Notes: generated by a model not told the origin, from the sequence alone. Shown: positions 15,474-24,915, numbered from the stretch's first letter. The stretch: 64,000 nucleotides of DNA from Roseiarcus sp963741845 (GCA_963741845.1 CAVUJV010000016.1:248001-312000); one strand, 5' to 3'. Numbers and translations are program-made.

Positions 15474-16790
15474 TTGCGAGATGTTCCGCCCAAGCCTCTG
15501 AAACAAGGTCGTCAACCGCAGGTTGACAGCTCCCCGAACGACGCGTCTTCAGCCCCGGGCGACGCGAACGCCCGCGCAGCCGCGGAACGGGCCGCGCGCG
15601 AGAACTATGGACGACTCATTGCCTACCTTGCCGCGCCGCGACGGGACCTCGCGGCCGCCGAGGACGCCCTTGCCGACGCATTCGCCGCGGCGCTCCGGGT
15701 CTGGCCGATCCACGGCGTCCCCGCCAATCCCGAAGGCTGGCTGGTCATGGCGGCCCGCCGCCGTCTGATCGACGCCGCCCGCCGCCGCAAGCGAGCGGAG
15801 GAGTCGGCTGAGGCGCTTGTCCTGATTGACGAGGAGTTGAAGGCGGCCGAGTCCCAATCGTCCATTCCGGACCGGCGACTGGCGCTCATGTTCGCCTGCG
15901 CTCATCCCGCCATCGAGCCCGCGATTCGGGCGCCGCTGATGCTGCAGACGATTCTCGGTCTTGACGCGGCCGCCATCGCCTCGGCGTTTCTCGTCTCGCC
16001 GGCTGCGATGGGCCAGCGACTCTCGCGCGCGAAGGCCAAAATTCGCCTGGCGGGAGTTCCCTTCCGGCTTCCTGAGCCTGAAGACCTTCCTGAACGCCTT
16101 GGCGCAGTGCTCGACGCGATCTACGCCGCCTTCTCGCACGGTTGGGACGAGGCGTTTTCCGACGATCCGCACGGCCGCGACCTCGCGGAGGAGGCGATCT
16201 GGCTCGGTCGGGTCGTCGTCGCGCTCGCGCCGGCCGAACCCGAGGCCAAGGGCCTCCTGTCGCTCATGCTGGCCGCTCATTCGCGCCGCTGCGCCCGCCG
16301 CAATCGCGCCGGACACTACGTGCCCCTGAGCGAGCAGGACACGACATTGTGGGACAAGGACGCGATCGAAGAGGCCGAGACCCATTTGCGCATGGCAAGC
16401 GAGGCTATGCGCCCGGGACGTTTCCAGCTCGAAGCCGCGGTGCAATCGGCCCATCTCGCGCGCCGATTCGGCGCGCCCACCGATTGGGCCGCGATCGCCG
16501 CGCTCTATGACGCCCTCTATGAGATGACGGGATCCCCCGTCGTCGCCGTCAACCGCGCCGTGGCGAAGGCCGAGGCCGAGGGGCCAGCGGCAGGGCTCGC
16601 CCTGCTTGCGACAATCGGTCTCAGGGACGGGCTCGACGGCTTCGAGCCCTATTGGGTCGCGAAGGCCAATCTCTGCGCCCGAACCGGCGCAATCGAAGAA
16701 GCGCGACGAGCCTTCACGCTCGCCATCGGCCTGCAAACCGATCCGGCCGCCCGCGCCTTTCTCATCGAACGATTGGCGGCGCTGGGGTGA
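15474..16790 (+). CDS. ECF42-group RNA polymerase sigma factor with C-terminal extension
   Basis: An ECF sigma factor of up to 438 residues. Region 2 includes ENYGRLIAYLAAPRRDLAAAEDALADAF and an NPEGWLVMAARRRLIDAARR core; region 4 includes LGLDAAAIASAFLVSPAAMGQRLSRAK. The ~240 residues after region 4 form the helical, TPR-like extension (DUF6596) typical of ECF42, with HGWDEAFSDDP and RNRAGHYVPLSEQDTTLWD. No anti-sigma gene is adjacent, as expected for this group, where the extension controls activity. The start is uncertain: the frame opens with TTG at 15474 and has no strong ribosome-binding site. It pairs with the DGPF gene and the promoter at 14956. Confidence 0.88.
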   Translation: MRDVPPKPLKQGRQPQVDSSPNDASSAPGDANARAAAERAARENYGRLIAYLAAPRRDLAAAEDALADAFAAALRVWPIHGVPANPEGWLVMAARRRLIDAARRRKRAEESAEALVLIDEELKAAESQSSIPDRRLALMFACAHPAIEPAIRAPLMLQTILGLDAAAIASAFLVSPAAMGQRLSRAKAKIRLAGVPFRLPEPEDLPERLGAVLDAIYAAFSHGWDEAFSDDPHGRDLAEEAIWLGRVVVALAPAEPEAKGLLSLMLAAHSRRCARRNRAGHYVPLSEQDTTLWDKDAIEEAETHLRMASEAMRPGRFQLEAAVQSAHLARRFGAPTDWAAIAALYDALYEMTGSPVVAVNRAVAKAEAEGPAAGLALLATIGLRDGLDGFEPYWVAKANLCARTGAIEEARRAFTLAIGLQTDPAARAFLIERLAALG

Positions 16791-16824
16791 GTTCGCTCGG
16801 CCCGGCCTCGCCGTCTACGCGCAC

Positions 16825-16851
16825 AAAAAAAGGGGAGGCCGAAGCCTCCCC
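16825..16851 (-). terminator. Rho-independent terminator of the porin gene
   Basis: On the minus strand GGGGAGGC-TTCG-GCCTCCCC is followed by seven T. The stem occupies 16832-16851 with a stable TTCG tetraloop, and the T-run is 16825-16831. It lies 30 bp after the porin stop codon. It could also block read-through from the convergent sigma factor gene, although the plus-strand side lacks a good T-run. Confidence 0.92.
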
Positions 16852-16880
16852 TTCAACTGTCCAAGTTTCGACCGAAAAGA

Positions 16881-17720
16881 TCAGAACTTGTAGTTGACGC
16901 CCGCGCGGAAGATCGAGCCCTCGTAGGTGACCTTGGCGGTCGCATACGAGCCGCTGAAGATGCCCGCTGCCGGCGTCAGGAGCGTCGGGACGGCCGTCTC
17001 GTTGGTGGAGCCGAGGTTGTAGTACAGGTATTCACCCTTGATCGTGACGTTGTTGGTGATCGCGTATTCGGCGCCCGCACCAATCGTCCAACCAACGCGG
17101 GTTTCGCTCTTCGAACCGTACCAGGCGACGTTGTTGTTCGCGTCGAAAACGCCAAGGTGTGCGCTGCCGCCGCCGTAAGCCAGACCACCCGTGCCATAGA
17201 TCATCAGGCGATTGTCAGGCGTAGCAACGAAGCCGACGCGAGCGCGGGTCGTGCCGAGCCAGCTCATGCGAACCGAGCCGTTGGTCAGCAGGTAGTCGCC
17301 GTTCCAACCCCCGAAGCCGCCCGTCAGGCCGGCAAAGGTCGGGCCGACACCGCTCGTGCTGCGGCTGAGGCTCGTGCCGTCGAAGTCGGTTTCGACGCCC
17401 AGCACCATCGCGCCGGTCTGCCAGTTGTAGCCGGCCTGACCACCGCCGATGAACCCGCTGCCGCCGTTGCCGATCGAGCCGCCGTAATAGGAGGACAGCC
17501 ACGGCACGCCGTAGGAATAGAGCGTCGAGGTTGTGTTGCCCGTGCCCCAGACGCCGCCGGCGTTCACACCGACGTAGAAGCCGGTCCAGGTGAAGGGCGG
17601 CGGGATGTAAACCGGCGCGGGAGGAGCCTTCCGCGTGGGAAGGTCGGCCGCCTGGGCAGCCACGGCTCCGGCGACGGTGAGGGCCACGGCGGCGACCCCA
17701 GTAAGCCAACGATTGGTCAT
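16881..17720 (-). CDS. Outer-membrane beta-barrel protein (Omp25/Omp31 family porin)
   Basis: A 279-residue outer-membrane protein. A signal peptide (MTNRWLTGVAAVALTVAGAV, cleaved after AQA) precedes ADLPTRKAPPAPVY, the proline-rich start typical of rhizobial Omp25/31 proteins. Alternating hydrophobic strands follow, with FTWTGFYVGVNAGGVWG as the first strand and the C-terminus ending FRAGVNYKF, with the terminal Phe needed for barrel assembly. The ATG at 17720 is preceded by GGAG. It has its own promoter (17796-17824) and terminator (16825-16851), so it is a single-gene unit. Confidence 0.93.
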   Translation of the reverse strand: MTNRWLTGVAAVALTVAGAVAAQAADLPTRKAPPAPVYIPPPFTWTGFYVGVNAGGVWGTGNTTSTLYSYGVPWLSSYYGGSIGNGGSGFIGGGQAGYNWQTGAMVLGVETDFDGTSLSRSTSGVGPTFAGLTGGFGGWNGDYLLTNGSVRMSWLGTTRARVGFVATPDNRLMIYGTGGLAYGGGSAHLGVFDANNNVAWYGSKSETRVGWTIGAGAEYAITNNVTIKGEYLYYNLGSTNETAVPTLLTPAAGIFSGSYATAKVTYEGSIFRAGVNYKF

Positions 17721-17795
17721 ATCTGTCTCCATCTATCTCGGCCCCGCCTACGCCAGAAAATGCGCGCTGCAGCCTCATCAAAATCGACCATCAGC

Positions 17796-17824
17796 TTTAT
17801 AGGATTCGGGACTCGGCGAGTCCA
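17796..17824 (-). promoter_or_regulatory. Candidate porin promoter with inverted repeat in the spacer
   Basis: On the minus strand TGGACT (17824-17819), a 17-bp spacer and TATAAA (17801-17796). The perfect inverted repeat GGACTC-GGC-GAGTCC (17809-17823) overlaps the -35 box and spacer and could be a regulator site. A second small palindrome, TTTGGTTAGCCAAA, lies upstream at 17890-17903. Confidence 0.5.
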
Positions 17825-17954
17825 CTGTTTGCTGGGCCCCAGCGCGCGTTCTCTTTGTGTTGTGGCAAATTGGACACAAAACGGGGCTGTTTGGTTAGCC
17901 AAAGCTTTATGAAGACGCCTAATTTTGTCTTTACTCACGAAAAGTTGCCTTCCT

Positions 17955-18647
17955 TCACTCCCGCACAAGGCTTGTGAGGAGGACGGCGATGATTCCCGAG
18001 AGGAAGACGCCGTCGAATGTCCCCGCTCCGCCGATCGAGGCTACCGGAGCGCCAATCGATCGGAGCAGCCCGAAATTGAGGAGGTCCGCGCCAACCAGCA
18101 CGCCGATTCCGCCTCCGATATAGGCGAGCGGCGCCGCGTAGCGCCGGGAAAGAAGCAGGGCGACAAGGGCGGCGAGGAGCGGCGGCGCGAGCGTGGGCAC
18201 CGAAATGCCCATTCCGGGAATCGGCTTCGCGAGTTGGTGGACGAAGAAGGCCACGATCGCCACGGCCACCGCGCCCGGCCCCCACAAATTGTAGCGGCTG
18301 AGAAGATAAATCGACAGCATGATGGGAATGACCGCGCCGCCGACATTGATCGCAATCACGGTCCCCGGCCAGTCGACTGCGACCGGCGCAAGGAACGGCA
18401 CCCCCATGATCTCCACCACCTCGCGCGTCACGATGCGCTCGGCCGGCAGGGTCGCGATGGGAAGGTTGACGTAGGAGCCGATCAGCGAACCGAACAGGAC
18501 GAGCAGGACGGTCACGGGAGACAGGCCGAGCCGGGAGTAGACGTGGCTCAGGAGCCCGATCTGCACCATGATCACAAGCGCGATCAGGATGAGAAGGAAG
18601 AGTCCCGCGAGCGCGACGCTTACGGGAAAGTAGAGCATGTGGAGCAT
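17955..18647 (-). CDS. DUF1614 multi-pass membrane protein
   Basis: A 230-residue integral membrane protein with about seven hydrophobic segments and almost no large soluble loop, except residues 66-90 (LPAERIVTREVVEIMGVPF). Glycine-rich helices include VNVGGAVIPIML-like and GGAGTFDGVFLSGIIA-like segments. It matches the DUF1614 pattern; the function is unknown. It follows the HIT gene by 27 bp and is probably co-transcribed with HIT and the DUF482 gene. Confidence 0.75.
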   Translation of the reverse strand: MLHMLYFPVSVALAGLFLLILIALVIMVQIGLLSHVYSRLGLSPVTVLLVLFGSLIGSYVNLPIATLPAERIVTREVVEIMGVPFLAPVAVDWPGTVIAINVGGAVIPIMLSIYLLSRYNLWGPGAVAVAIVAFFVHQLAKPIPGMGISVPTLAPPLLAALVALLLSRRYAAPLAYIGGGIGVLVGADLLNFGLLRSIGAPVASIGGAGTFDGVFLSGIIAVLLTSLVRE

Positions 18648-18674
18648 GGCGCGGCCGCCCGACGATTCGCTGGT

Positions 18675-19103
18675 TCAGGCTGGCAGCGCGGCTATGATCC
18701 TCTCGGCGTAAGGCTTGAGGACCTCCGCGGACTGGAACGGTCCGTTCGGCGGGCGAAGCTCGACGCCCGTCCAGCGCGGAAGAACGTGGAAATGCAGGTG
18801 AAACACCTGCTGCCCGCTCGGCGCCTCGTTGAACTGCATGAGAATGAAACCCTCGGCCTTCAGACCCGTCATCACGGCCTTCGCCACTTTCTGGACGGAG
18901 GGCATGAAGCGGGCGAGATCGGCGGGGGGAAGGTCGAGAATGTTGCGCGCCGGGACCTTCGGGATCACGAGCGTATGGCCGTCGGCGCGCGGCATGACGT
19001 CCATGAAGGCCAGCGAGACATCGTCCTCGTAGACCTTCACGCATGGGGCTTCGCCGCGCAGGATCTTGGCGAAAATGTTGTTCGGATCATAGGTCTGCGT
19101 CAA
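18675..19103 (-). CDS. HIT-family (histidine triad) nucleotide-binding protein
   Basis: A 142-residue HINT/Fhit-type nucleotide hydrolase or transferase. The histidine triad is HLHFHVLP (about residues 95-102), preceded by NEAPSGQQVFH, and the N-terminus has the typical DPNNIFAKILRGEAPCVKVYE. I place the start at the TTG at 19103, which has GGGAGAG at good spacing and gives a standard family N-terminus; an ATG at 19124 is possible. It overlaps the end of the DUF482 gene by 17 bp, indicating coupling. Confidence 0.87.
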   Translation of the reverse strand: MTQTYDPNNIFAKILRGEAPCVKVYEDDVSLAFMDVMPRADGHTLVIPKVPARNILDLPPADLARFMPSVQKVAKAVMTGLKAEGFILMQFNEAPSGQQVFHLHFHVLPRWTGVELRPPNGPFQSAEVLKPYAERIIAALPA

Positions 19104-20301
19104 ACGTCTCTCCCAGCGCTTCATCGTTCTCGCTGCGCCGGAACGGCGCGAACTGCTCATAATGTTCTATCGTGCGGGCGACGGCTTCGCGCTCGTGCTC
19201 CAGATAGTCGCCGACCGCCCGGGCAAGCCGCGAATCGGCGAATTCATGGGCCGAATAGGTCACGACCGGCCGATAGCCCCGCGCAAGCTTATGCTCCCCC
19301 TGAGCCCCCGCCTCCACCCTCTTCAGGCCGCGCGCCAGCGCGAATTCGATCGCCTGATAGTAGCAGACCTCGAAATGCAGGAAGGGCCGGTCCTCGATCG
19401 CGCCCCAGTTGCGGCCGTAGAGCGCGTCGTCGCCGATGAAATTGATGGCGCCCGCGATATAGCGCCCGTTACGCCTGGCCATCACGAGCAGGATGCGGTC
19501 GGCCATCGTTGCGCCGACGCGGTCGAAGAAGCCGCGGGTGAGATAGGGGCGGCCCCATTTGCGCGAGCCGGTGTCCATGTAGAAGGCAAAGAACGCCGTC
19601 CAATGCTCTGGCTTTATTGACGAACCCGTCACCCATTCGATCGTGACGTCGGAGCCCAGCGCGTCCCGCCGCTCGCGTTTGATCGCCTTACGCTTGCGGG
19701 ACGCAAGCGCGGCCAGAAAGTCGTCGAAGCTTTTGTAACCTTCGCAGGAGAAGTGGAACTGTTCGCCGTGTCGGACAAGAAACCCCGCTTGTCCAAGCCG
19801 CTCCGCGTCCTCCCGGGTCGGGAATGTGACATGGAGCGACGAGGCCTTCGTCTGCCGCCGAAGCTCCCGCAGGCCCGCGATCAACGCCTCGCGCGCGCCC
19901 GGCGGCGCGTCGCGGGCGACAAGGAGGCGCCGGCCGGTCGCAGGCGTGAAGGGCGCCGCGACCTGAAGCTTCGGATAGTAGCGGCCCCCTGCCCGCTCGT
20001 AGGCGTCGGCCCAGGCGTGGTCGAAGACATATTCGCCCTGGCTGTGGCTTTTCAGATAGGAGGCGGCCGCCGCGACGATTCGGCCGCCCTCCTCGACCAC
20101 GATATGCGCGGGCGCCCAGCCTGATCGACCTCCGGTCGAGCCGGAGGCTTCGAGGGCGTTCAGAAAGCCGTGGGCCATGAAGGGGTTGAAGCGCTCGCCC
20201 TCAGCCTCCGCTTCGCTCAGACCGGGCGGATTGGCGCAGGCGTCCCACGCCGCCGGATCGACGGCGGCGATGGAGGAGACGACGCGTGCGGTGAAGGGCA
20301 T
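19087..20301 (-). CDS. DUF482/COG3146 GNAT-like N-acyltransferase
   Basis: A 404-residue protein of the COG3146 family, with a tandem GNAT (FemAB-like) fold. Recognisable segments are NPFMAHGFLNALEASGSTG, KSHSQGEYVFDHAWADAYERAG, the basic stretch ASRKRKAIKRERR, and GRNWGAIEDRPFLHFEVCYYQ. Family members have been proposed to act in peptidoglycan or cell-envelope metabolism, without a settled substrate. It is first in a minus-strand run with the HIT and DUF1614 genes. Confidence 0.85.
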   Translation of the reverse strand: MPFTARVVSSIAAVDPAAWDACANPPGLSEAEAEGERFNPFMAHGFLNALEASGSTGGRSGWAPAHIVVEEGGRIVAAAASYLKSHSQGEYVFDHAWADAYERAGGRYYPKLQVAAPFTPATGRRLLVARDAPPGAREALIAGLRELRRQTKASSLHVTFPTREDAERLGQAGFLVRHGEQFHFSCEGYKSFDDFLAALASRKRKAIKRERRDALGSDVTIEWVTGSSIKPEHWTAFFAFYMDTGSRKWGRPYLTRGFFDRVGATMADRILLVMARRNGRYIAGAINFIGDDALYGRNWGAIEDRPFLHFEVCYYQAIEFALARGLKRVEAGAQGEHKLARGYRPVVTYSAHEFADSRLARAVGDYLEHEREAVARTIEHYEQFAPFRRSENDEALGETFDADL

Positions 20302-20417
20302 GGAGACAGTTTAGCACAGCGGAGTGTGCGGGTGCGAAGGGCTCTGCTCGGCTGGCCAGGCAACCAAGACAAGCGGTTCGCGCGCGCTCACTGGCTGTCC
20401 GGACGAAGGCCGCCGCC

Positions 20418-22199
20418 CTATTCCGCCGCGTCCGCTCGCGCGACGGGCGCCTGCCTGTGCTCCTCGATCCGCTTCGCTTTCGCCGCGGCCGCCTTGGCGG
20501 ATTCGGAGAGTTGGAACATCTCCAGCGAATCGTAGTCCGCGCTCGTCTCCCGCAGCGCAGCGTCGGTATAGAGTTTCGCGTTCGGATCGCGCTGCACGCC
20601 GCGGGCGAACCACCAGAGCTTTGCGAGCTTGCGCAACGCCTTGCCGTGGATGGACAGGAGGTCCCAGGCATGGCGCGGGTAGAAGACGAGCGGATTCTCG
20701 ATCTTCATTCCGGGCCGACGGTCCACTCTGACCTTGCGGCGAACAAGACCGGCCTCCAGCGGGTAGATGTTGTAGAGCTGGCTGCTCGCCCAGAACGTCA
20801 CCATCAGGAATGCGACCGTATCGATCCGGGCCCCGCCGGCGCCGGCGCGACGGATTACCGTTTTCATGTGCTCGTCTGTGTAATAGGTCCGCCAGGCGTC
20901 GTGGTAGGCCTCCTGCCATTCCTTCCGCGACATGCGCGGATGGTCGCAGACGACATGTTCGAGGTCGAACTTGTTGAGGTCGGGATCGATGTCGACGCCC
21001 GCCTTCACCGCCTTGGCATGGTCCTCGCTGCCGGGCAGCGGGGTGAGGCAGGAGAACTGCAGGATATCGAGCGGCAGTTCGCGCTTGATGACCTCGATGT
21101 CGCGGACGATCGATTCGCGCGTGTCGTTCGGGAAGCCGATGATATAGCCGCAATAGGTGATGGCGCGGGCCTTTCGCCACGCCTGCAACATCTCGCGATA
21201 GTCGGCGATGTGGTTCTGCTTCTTCTTGGCGCCGCTGAGGCTGTCGGGATTGATGTTCTCGAGCCCGATGAAGACGCGCTTCACCCCCGCGGCCATCGCC
21301 TTTTCGACGAAGCGCGGGATCTTGTGGCACATCGTGTCGACCTGGATCACGAAGCGCGAGTTGAGCCCCTCCTGACGCAGCGCGATCAGCCGGTCGAAGA
21401 TCGACTCCCAGTTGCGGTTGCGAGCGAGATTGTCGTCGGTGATGAAGAAATAGCGGATGCCATTGGCGTGGTTCGAGCGGACGATCGCCTCGATGTCGTC
21501 GGCCGAGCGATAGCGCGATTTGCGCCCCTGCACGTTGATGATCGTGCAGAAGGAGCAAAGGAACGGACAGCCCCGCCCCGCGTCGAAGCTCGAGATCATG
21601 CCGATCGTGCGGTTCACGCGCTCGCGCGGCAGCATGGGCGCGGTCGCGCCTTCGAGGCCCGGCAGATCGTTGAGATAGTTGTAGACGGGCTTCAGCGTCC
21701 CGGCCGCCGCGTCGCGCAGCACGTCGCCGAACCGCCCTTCCGCCTCGCCGGCAAAGAGCGAAATGCCGAGGTCAAGCGCTTCCTTGAGCGAATCGGGCGT
21801 CTCCGGAAGCATCGCAAGGCAGCCGGAGACATGAAAGCCGCCGATGCAGACGGGCACGCCCGCGGCCCTGAGGGGCTTCGCGAGATCCATGACGCGCGGA
21901 AACTGATTCGATTGCGCGCCTACAAAGCCGACCAGCCCCCCGCCCGCTTCCTTGATCTGGCGGGCGATGCGGTCGGGATGAATCCGGGTGTTGGTCTCGT
22001 CGAGGGCGAAGATTTCGACGTCGATGTCGGGCCCGAGGGCGCCGCTCTCCATCGCATCCTTGGCGATGCCATAGAGACAGGCGAGCGAATTGGAAGGAAG
22101 CGCCGAGCGCCACCACTGGATGACGTACCCATCGTCATCGTAGTGAGACGGCTTGATGAGGAAAAGCAGAAACCTGCGACGCCTCGACTCTTCGGCCAT
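20418..22199 (-). CDS. B12-binding radical SAM protein
   Basis: A 593-residue radical S-adenosylmethionine enzyme with an N-terminal cobalamin-binding domain (residues ~1-170) and a radical SAM core. The 4Fe-4S motif is C-PFL-C-SF-C in GRGCPFLCSFCTIINVQGRK (about residue 210). The DxHxxG cobalamin loop is not evident. A C-terminal region of ~170 residues is alpha-helical and unassigned. Such enzymes methylate or rearrange unactivated carbons, often in lipid, hopanoid or bacteriochlorophyll pathways. The ATG at 22199 has GGGAG upstream, whereas the longer frame lacks one. The next minus-strand gene upstream is an acyltransferase. Confidence 0.85.
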   Translation of the reverse strand: MAEESRRRRFLLFLIKPSHYDDDGYVIQWWRSALPSNSLACLYGIAKDAMESGALGPDIDVEIFALDETNTRIHPDRIARQIKEAGGGLVGFVGAQSNQFPRVMDLAKPLRAAGVPVCIGGFHVSGCLAMLPETPDSLKEALDLGISLFAGEAEGRFGDVLRDAAAGTLKPVYNYLNDLPGLEGATAPMLPRERVNRTIGMISSFDAGRGCPFLCSFCTIINVQGRKSRYRSADDIEAIVRSNHANGIRYFFITDDNLARNRNWESIFDRLIALRQEGLNSRFVIQVDTMCHKIPRFVEKAMAAGVKRVFIGLENINPDSLSGAKKKQNHIADYREMLQAWRKARAITYCGYIIGFPNDTRESIVRDIEVIKRELPLDILQFSCLTPLPGSEDHAKAVKAGVDIDPDLNKFDLEHVVCDHPRMSRKEWQEAYHDAWRTYYTDEHMKTVIRRAGAGGARIDTVAFLMVTFWASSQLYNIYPLEAGLVRRKVRVDRRPGMKIENPLVFYPRHAWDLLSIHGKALRKLAKLWWFARGVQRDPNAKLYTDAALRETSADYDSLEMFQLSESAKAAAAKAKRIEEHRQAPVARADAAE

Positions 22200-22336
22200 G
22201 CTTGCTCCCTTGGCTGCTTCGACGCCCCGCTCTCTCCGAACCTCACGACACTTGATAAGACAATTTACGCTTCGAGCCGTATCATTCTTTCCGCGACCAT
22301 ACAATCGTCGGATTCTGGCCGCCGGACGCAGCCGGT

Positions 22337-24778
22337 TCAGTCTGCGGACGCGCAGCGAACGCCCTTTTCGGCAAGGATCGGCGCCAGCGCCTTGAACATG
22401 TTCCGGGCCATGCGCTCGTTGCCGCGCTCGGTGAAATGGACGATGTCGAGATAGAGATCGTCGTCCCAGTTTCCGTCGAGGCCGTGTCCGGCGTCGATCA
22501 CCGGAACGCCTTCCTGTCGCCCGAGCAGATCGACCAGCCGGTTATGCGCGACATGGGCGGCAATGATGTCGTCGATCGGCTTGAACACCGTGCCGTAGAA
22601 ATCCTTCACCGCGCGGGGCGAGTTCTCGCCCACCGCAATGCTCGACGTCGCCAGAACGACCGGCACGCCATGGCCGCGAGCAAGCGCGATGAGCTTTCGG
22701 TATTCCTCGGCATAGCGGGACTTGAGCAGTTCGGCGTCCGTGAAGGGGGGAGGCTCGGGGGGCGGCGACAGATGCCGGTTGCGCAAGCGCCAGACGGCGC
22801 GCTCAACGGCGAAGACCGCCCGCCCGATCAGCGCGGAAGCGCGGGGGCGGACGCCGGGCTCCTTCGGCTCTGGAACGCGCCTCAGGCCGAACGCCACGAG
22901 ACCGTTGAAGCCGTGCGTGCTCAGGATGAGGTCCGGATGCAGCGGCAGGATCCTGCCGCGCAGGACTTCGAGGTTATTGTCCAGCGTGTAGGCTTCGGTC
23001 CCCGCGTTGACGACCTCGACCGGCCGGCTGCATGAGGCCCGGTCGAACAGGCCTTGCAGGAGCTCTGGCCAGGGCTTGTCCTCCTCGTGGAGCGTCGGGC
23101 CGAAGGTCTGCGATTCGCCGAGCGCGAAGATGCGGAACCTGTCGCCTTTGTCGGCCGCGATCTCCGGGCCGCGAAAGCCTTCGCGATTGATGCGGATGGT
23201 GGCGTCGAACATCTTTCCCGAGGCGCCGGCCTTCAGAACGAAGGGCAGCTTGCCCGTCGGGTCCTTCGCCTCGATCTCTCCCCGGATGCCGTCCTCGCGG
23301 ATCCATTCATTGAGATAGTAGAACCACCACATCGCGAAGGCGGTCGGGTTCTCGCTGGCGGCGCGATAGGAATAGGTCGGCGTCGCGACGGAGCCCTTGA
23401 GCGGAACGCCGGTCGAGGCGCGGTAGAGCCCGTCGGCGACCGGCAGGATCAGCGCAAAAACGAACAAGGTCCGGGCCGCCGCTCCGGCGCCGCCGGCAAA
23501 CCGCCCTGCCCGCTCGGCGAGCGGCAGCGCAAGAAGGCCGGCCCCGACGAGCGCGGAATAGAACAGGTAAGGCTGGTTGGCCATGAAGGCGTTGCGGACG
23601 ATGACGAGCGCGCCGATCAGCGCCAGAGCGAGGATCGCCGCCGCAAGGCGGTTCCTCCTCTCCGCAGGAAGCGGAATCGAATGAGGAGCCTGGCGACCCC
23701 GGACGGTCCCTTCTTCCCGCTCCGCGTAAGTCGGCCGCGCCGCCAGGATCGGCTTCTCGAAGCCTCGCCAGAAGAGGGTCGAGAAGGAGCAGACGATCGC
23801 CAGATAGACCGCGAGTTGCGCGGCGATCGGCCAGCCGTCGATCCGGGGCTTGAGCAGAATGACGACGATGATGTGGAAGAGATAGGCTGAATAGGAAATG
23901 CGGCCGAGCCAGAAGCTGAAGGCCCGCACGGCCCGCCCGGCGAAGAGAGGCTCCGCGAAGCCGAAGGCGGCGACCCACGCCATGCCGAAAAGCGCCGACG
24001 AATAGGGAAAGGCGGCCTGCGCGGCTGGAGCGCCGAGAAGCGCCCGATAGGCGATCCACAGTTCGAGCGCCGTCGCGGCCGCGACCAGCGCCCCGAGCGC
24101 CGCCAGCAACGGGCCGGATGCCCCGCCCTTCCTCACGCCTGCGACCGACGGGCGCGTCTCGATGGCCAGAAAGAGCAGATAACCCCAGACGATCGAGTTG
24201 ATCCGGAAGATCGTCACGCGCCGGACATCGAGATCCCAGTCGGCCGGGGCGAAGAAATGCCGCAAGACCGCGACAATCACGATGAACAGAACCGCGAAGG
24301 CGACTTCGAGCCGCCGGTCGCTTCGGTGGATCAGCCAGCCCACCAGAAAGAGCAGCGGCGCGAACAGGAGATAAAACCACTCCTCGACCGCAAGGCTCCA
24401 GGCGACCGGATAGAAGTCGTGGGCGTTCGCCTCGCGCGTGAGGTTCTCCACGTAGAAGAGATAGCGCGCGAAATCGCCGGTCATCAGATTGCCGGTGATG
24501 AGCGCGACGGCGAGCAGCGCGACGGCATAGGGCGGGATGGTCCGCATCCAGCGCCGCGCCAGGAACACGCCGAGATTGCGCCACGGACCGCCGACCACCT
24601 GCCGGACGATCTGGGGCGCCAGGACAAAGCCGCTCAGCACGAAGAACACTTCCACGCCGCTGATCGCGACAGCCTCGGGCAGCGCGCGGAACGGAACGTT
24701 CGTGGTCAGGTAATGCGGGATCGCCACCGCGAAGGCCGCCGACCCGCGCAGGAAGTCCAGCGAGGCGCTGCGCTTCAT
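22337..24778 (-). CDS. OafA-like acyltransferase 3 fused to an SGNH hydrolase domain
   Basis: An 813-residue membrane O-acyltransferase. Residues ~1-360 are the ten-helix acyltransferase 3 domain, beginning LDFLRGSAAFAVAIPHY with the conserved RG and catalytic His, and including WSLAVEEWFY. A second set of membrane helices (about 375-460) leads to a periplasmic SGNH/GDSL-type domain with block I FALGESQTFG (Ser near residue 540) and the C-terminal D-x-x-H in DIVHFTERG. This architecture is known from OafA and other cell-surface glycan O-acetylases. Glycan target is unknown. The start overlaps the stop of a possible 46-residue membrane ORF by ATGA. Confidence 0.88.
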   Translation of the reverse strand: MKRSASLDFLRGSAAFAVAIPHYLTTNVPFRALPEAVAISGVEVFFVLSGFVLAPQIVRQVVGGPWRNLGVFLARRWMRTIPPYAVALLAVALITGNLMTGDFARYLFYVENLTREANAHDFYPVAWSLAVEEWFYLLFAPLLFLVGWLIHRSDRRLEVAFAVLFIVIVAVLRHFFAPADWDLDVRRVTIFRINSIVWGYLLFLAIETRPSVAGVRKGGASGPLLAALGALVAAATALELWIAYRALLGAPAAQAAFPYSSALFGMAWVAAFGFAEPLFAGRAVRAFSFWLGRISYSAYLFHIIVVILLKPRIDGWPIAAQLAVYLAIVCSFSTLFWRGFEKPILAARPTYAEREEGTVRGRQAPHSIPLPAERRNRLAAAILALALIGALVIVRNAFMANQPYLFYSALVGAGLLALPLAERAGRFAGGAGAAARTLFVFALILPVADGLYRASTGVPLKGSVATPTYSYRAASENPTAFAMWWFYYLNEWIREDGIRGEIEAKDPTGKLPFVLKAGASGKMFDATIRINREGFRGPEIAADKGDRFRIFALGESQTFGPTLHEEDKPWPELLQGLFDRASCSRPVEVVNAGTEAYTLDNNLEVLRGRILPLHPDLILSTHGFNGLVAFGLRRVPEPKEPGVRPRASALIGRAVFAVERAVWRLRNRHLSPPPEPPPFTDAELLKSRYAEEYRKLIALARGHGVPVVLATSSIAVGENSPRAVKDFYGTVFKPIDDIIAAHVAHNRLVDLLGRQEGVPVIDAGHGLDGNWDDDLYLDIVHFTERGNERMARNMFKALAPILAEKGVRCASAD

Positions 24779-24915
24779 GTCGGCTGGGAATAAACGAAGG
24801 GCGCGTTCGCCCTTTCGCCCGCCAGGACGAAAAGGACAAGGATCAGGGCGAGCGCGACAAGCGCGGGCGTCGCCCAGTTTCGCGCATATTGCCGCGTGAG
24901 GAAATCAGAGATCAC
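24775..24915 (-). CDS. Possible 46-residue single-pass membrane protein
   Basis: A short frame with GTG start whose TGA overlaps the acyltransferase ATG. It encodes ISDFLTRQYARNW, then one hydrophobic helix ATPALVALALILVLFVLAG, and a short polar tail. The coupled ATGA junction and clean transmembrane helix favour a real gene. The nearest Shine-Dalgarno-like sequence (GGAG) is about 17 bases upstream, which weakens the case. It may be a small partner of the acyltransferase. Confidence 0.4.
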   Translation of the reverse strand: MISDFLTRQYARNWATPALVALALILVLFVLAGERANAPFVYSQPT

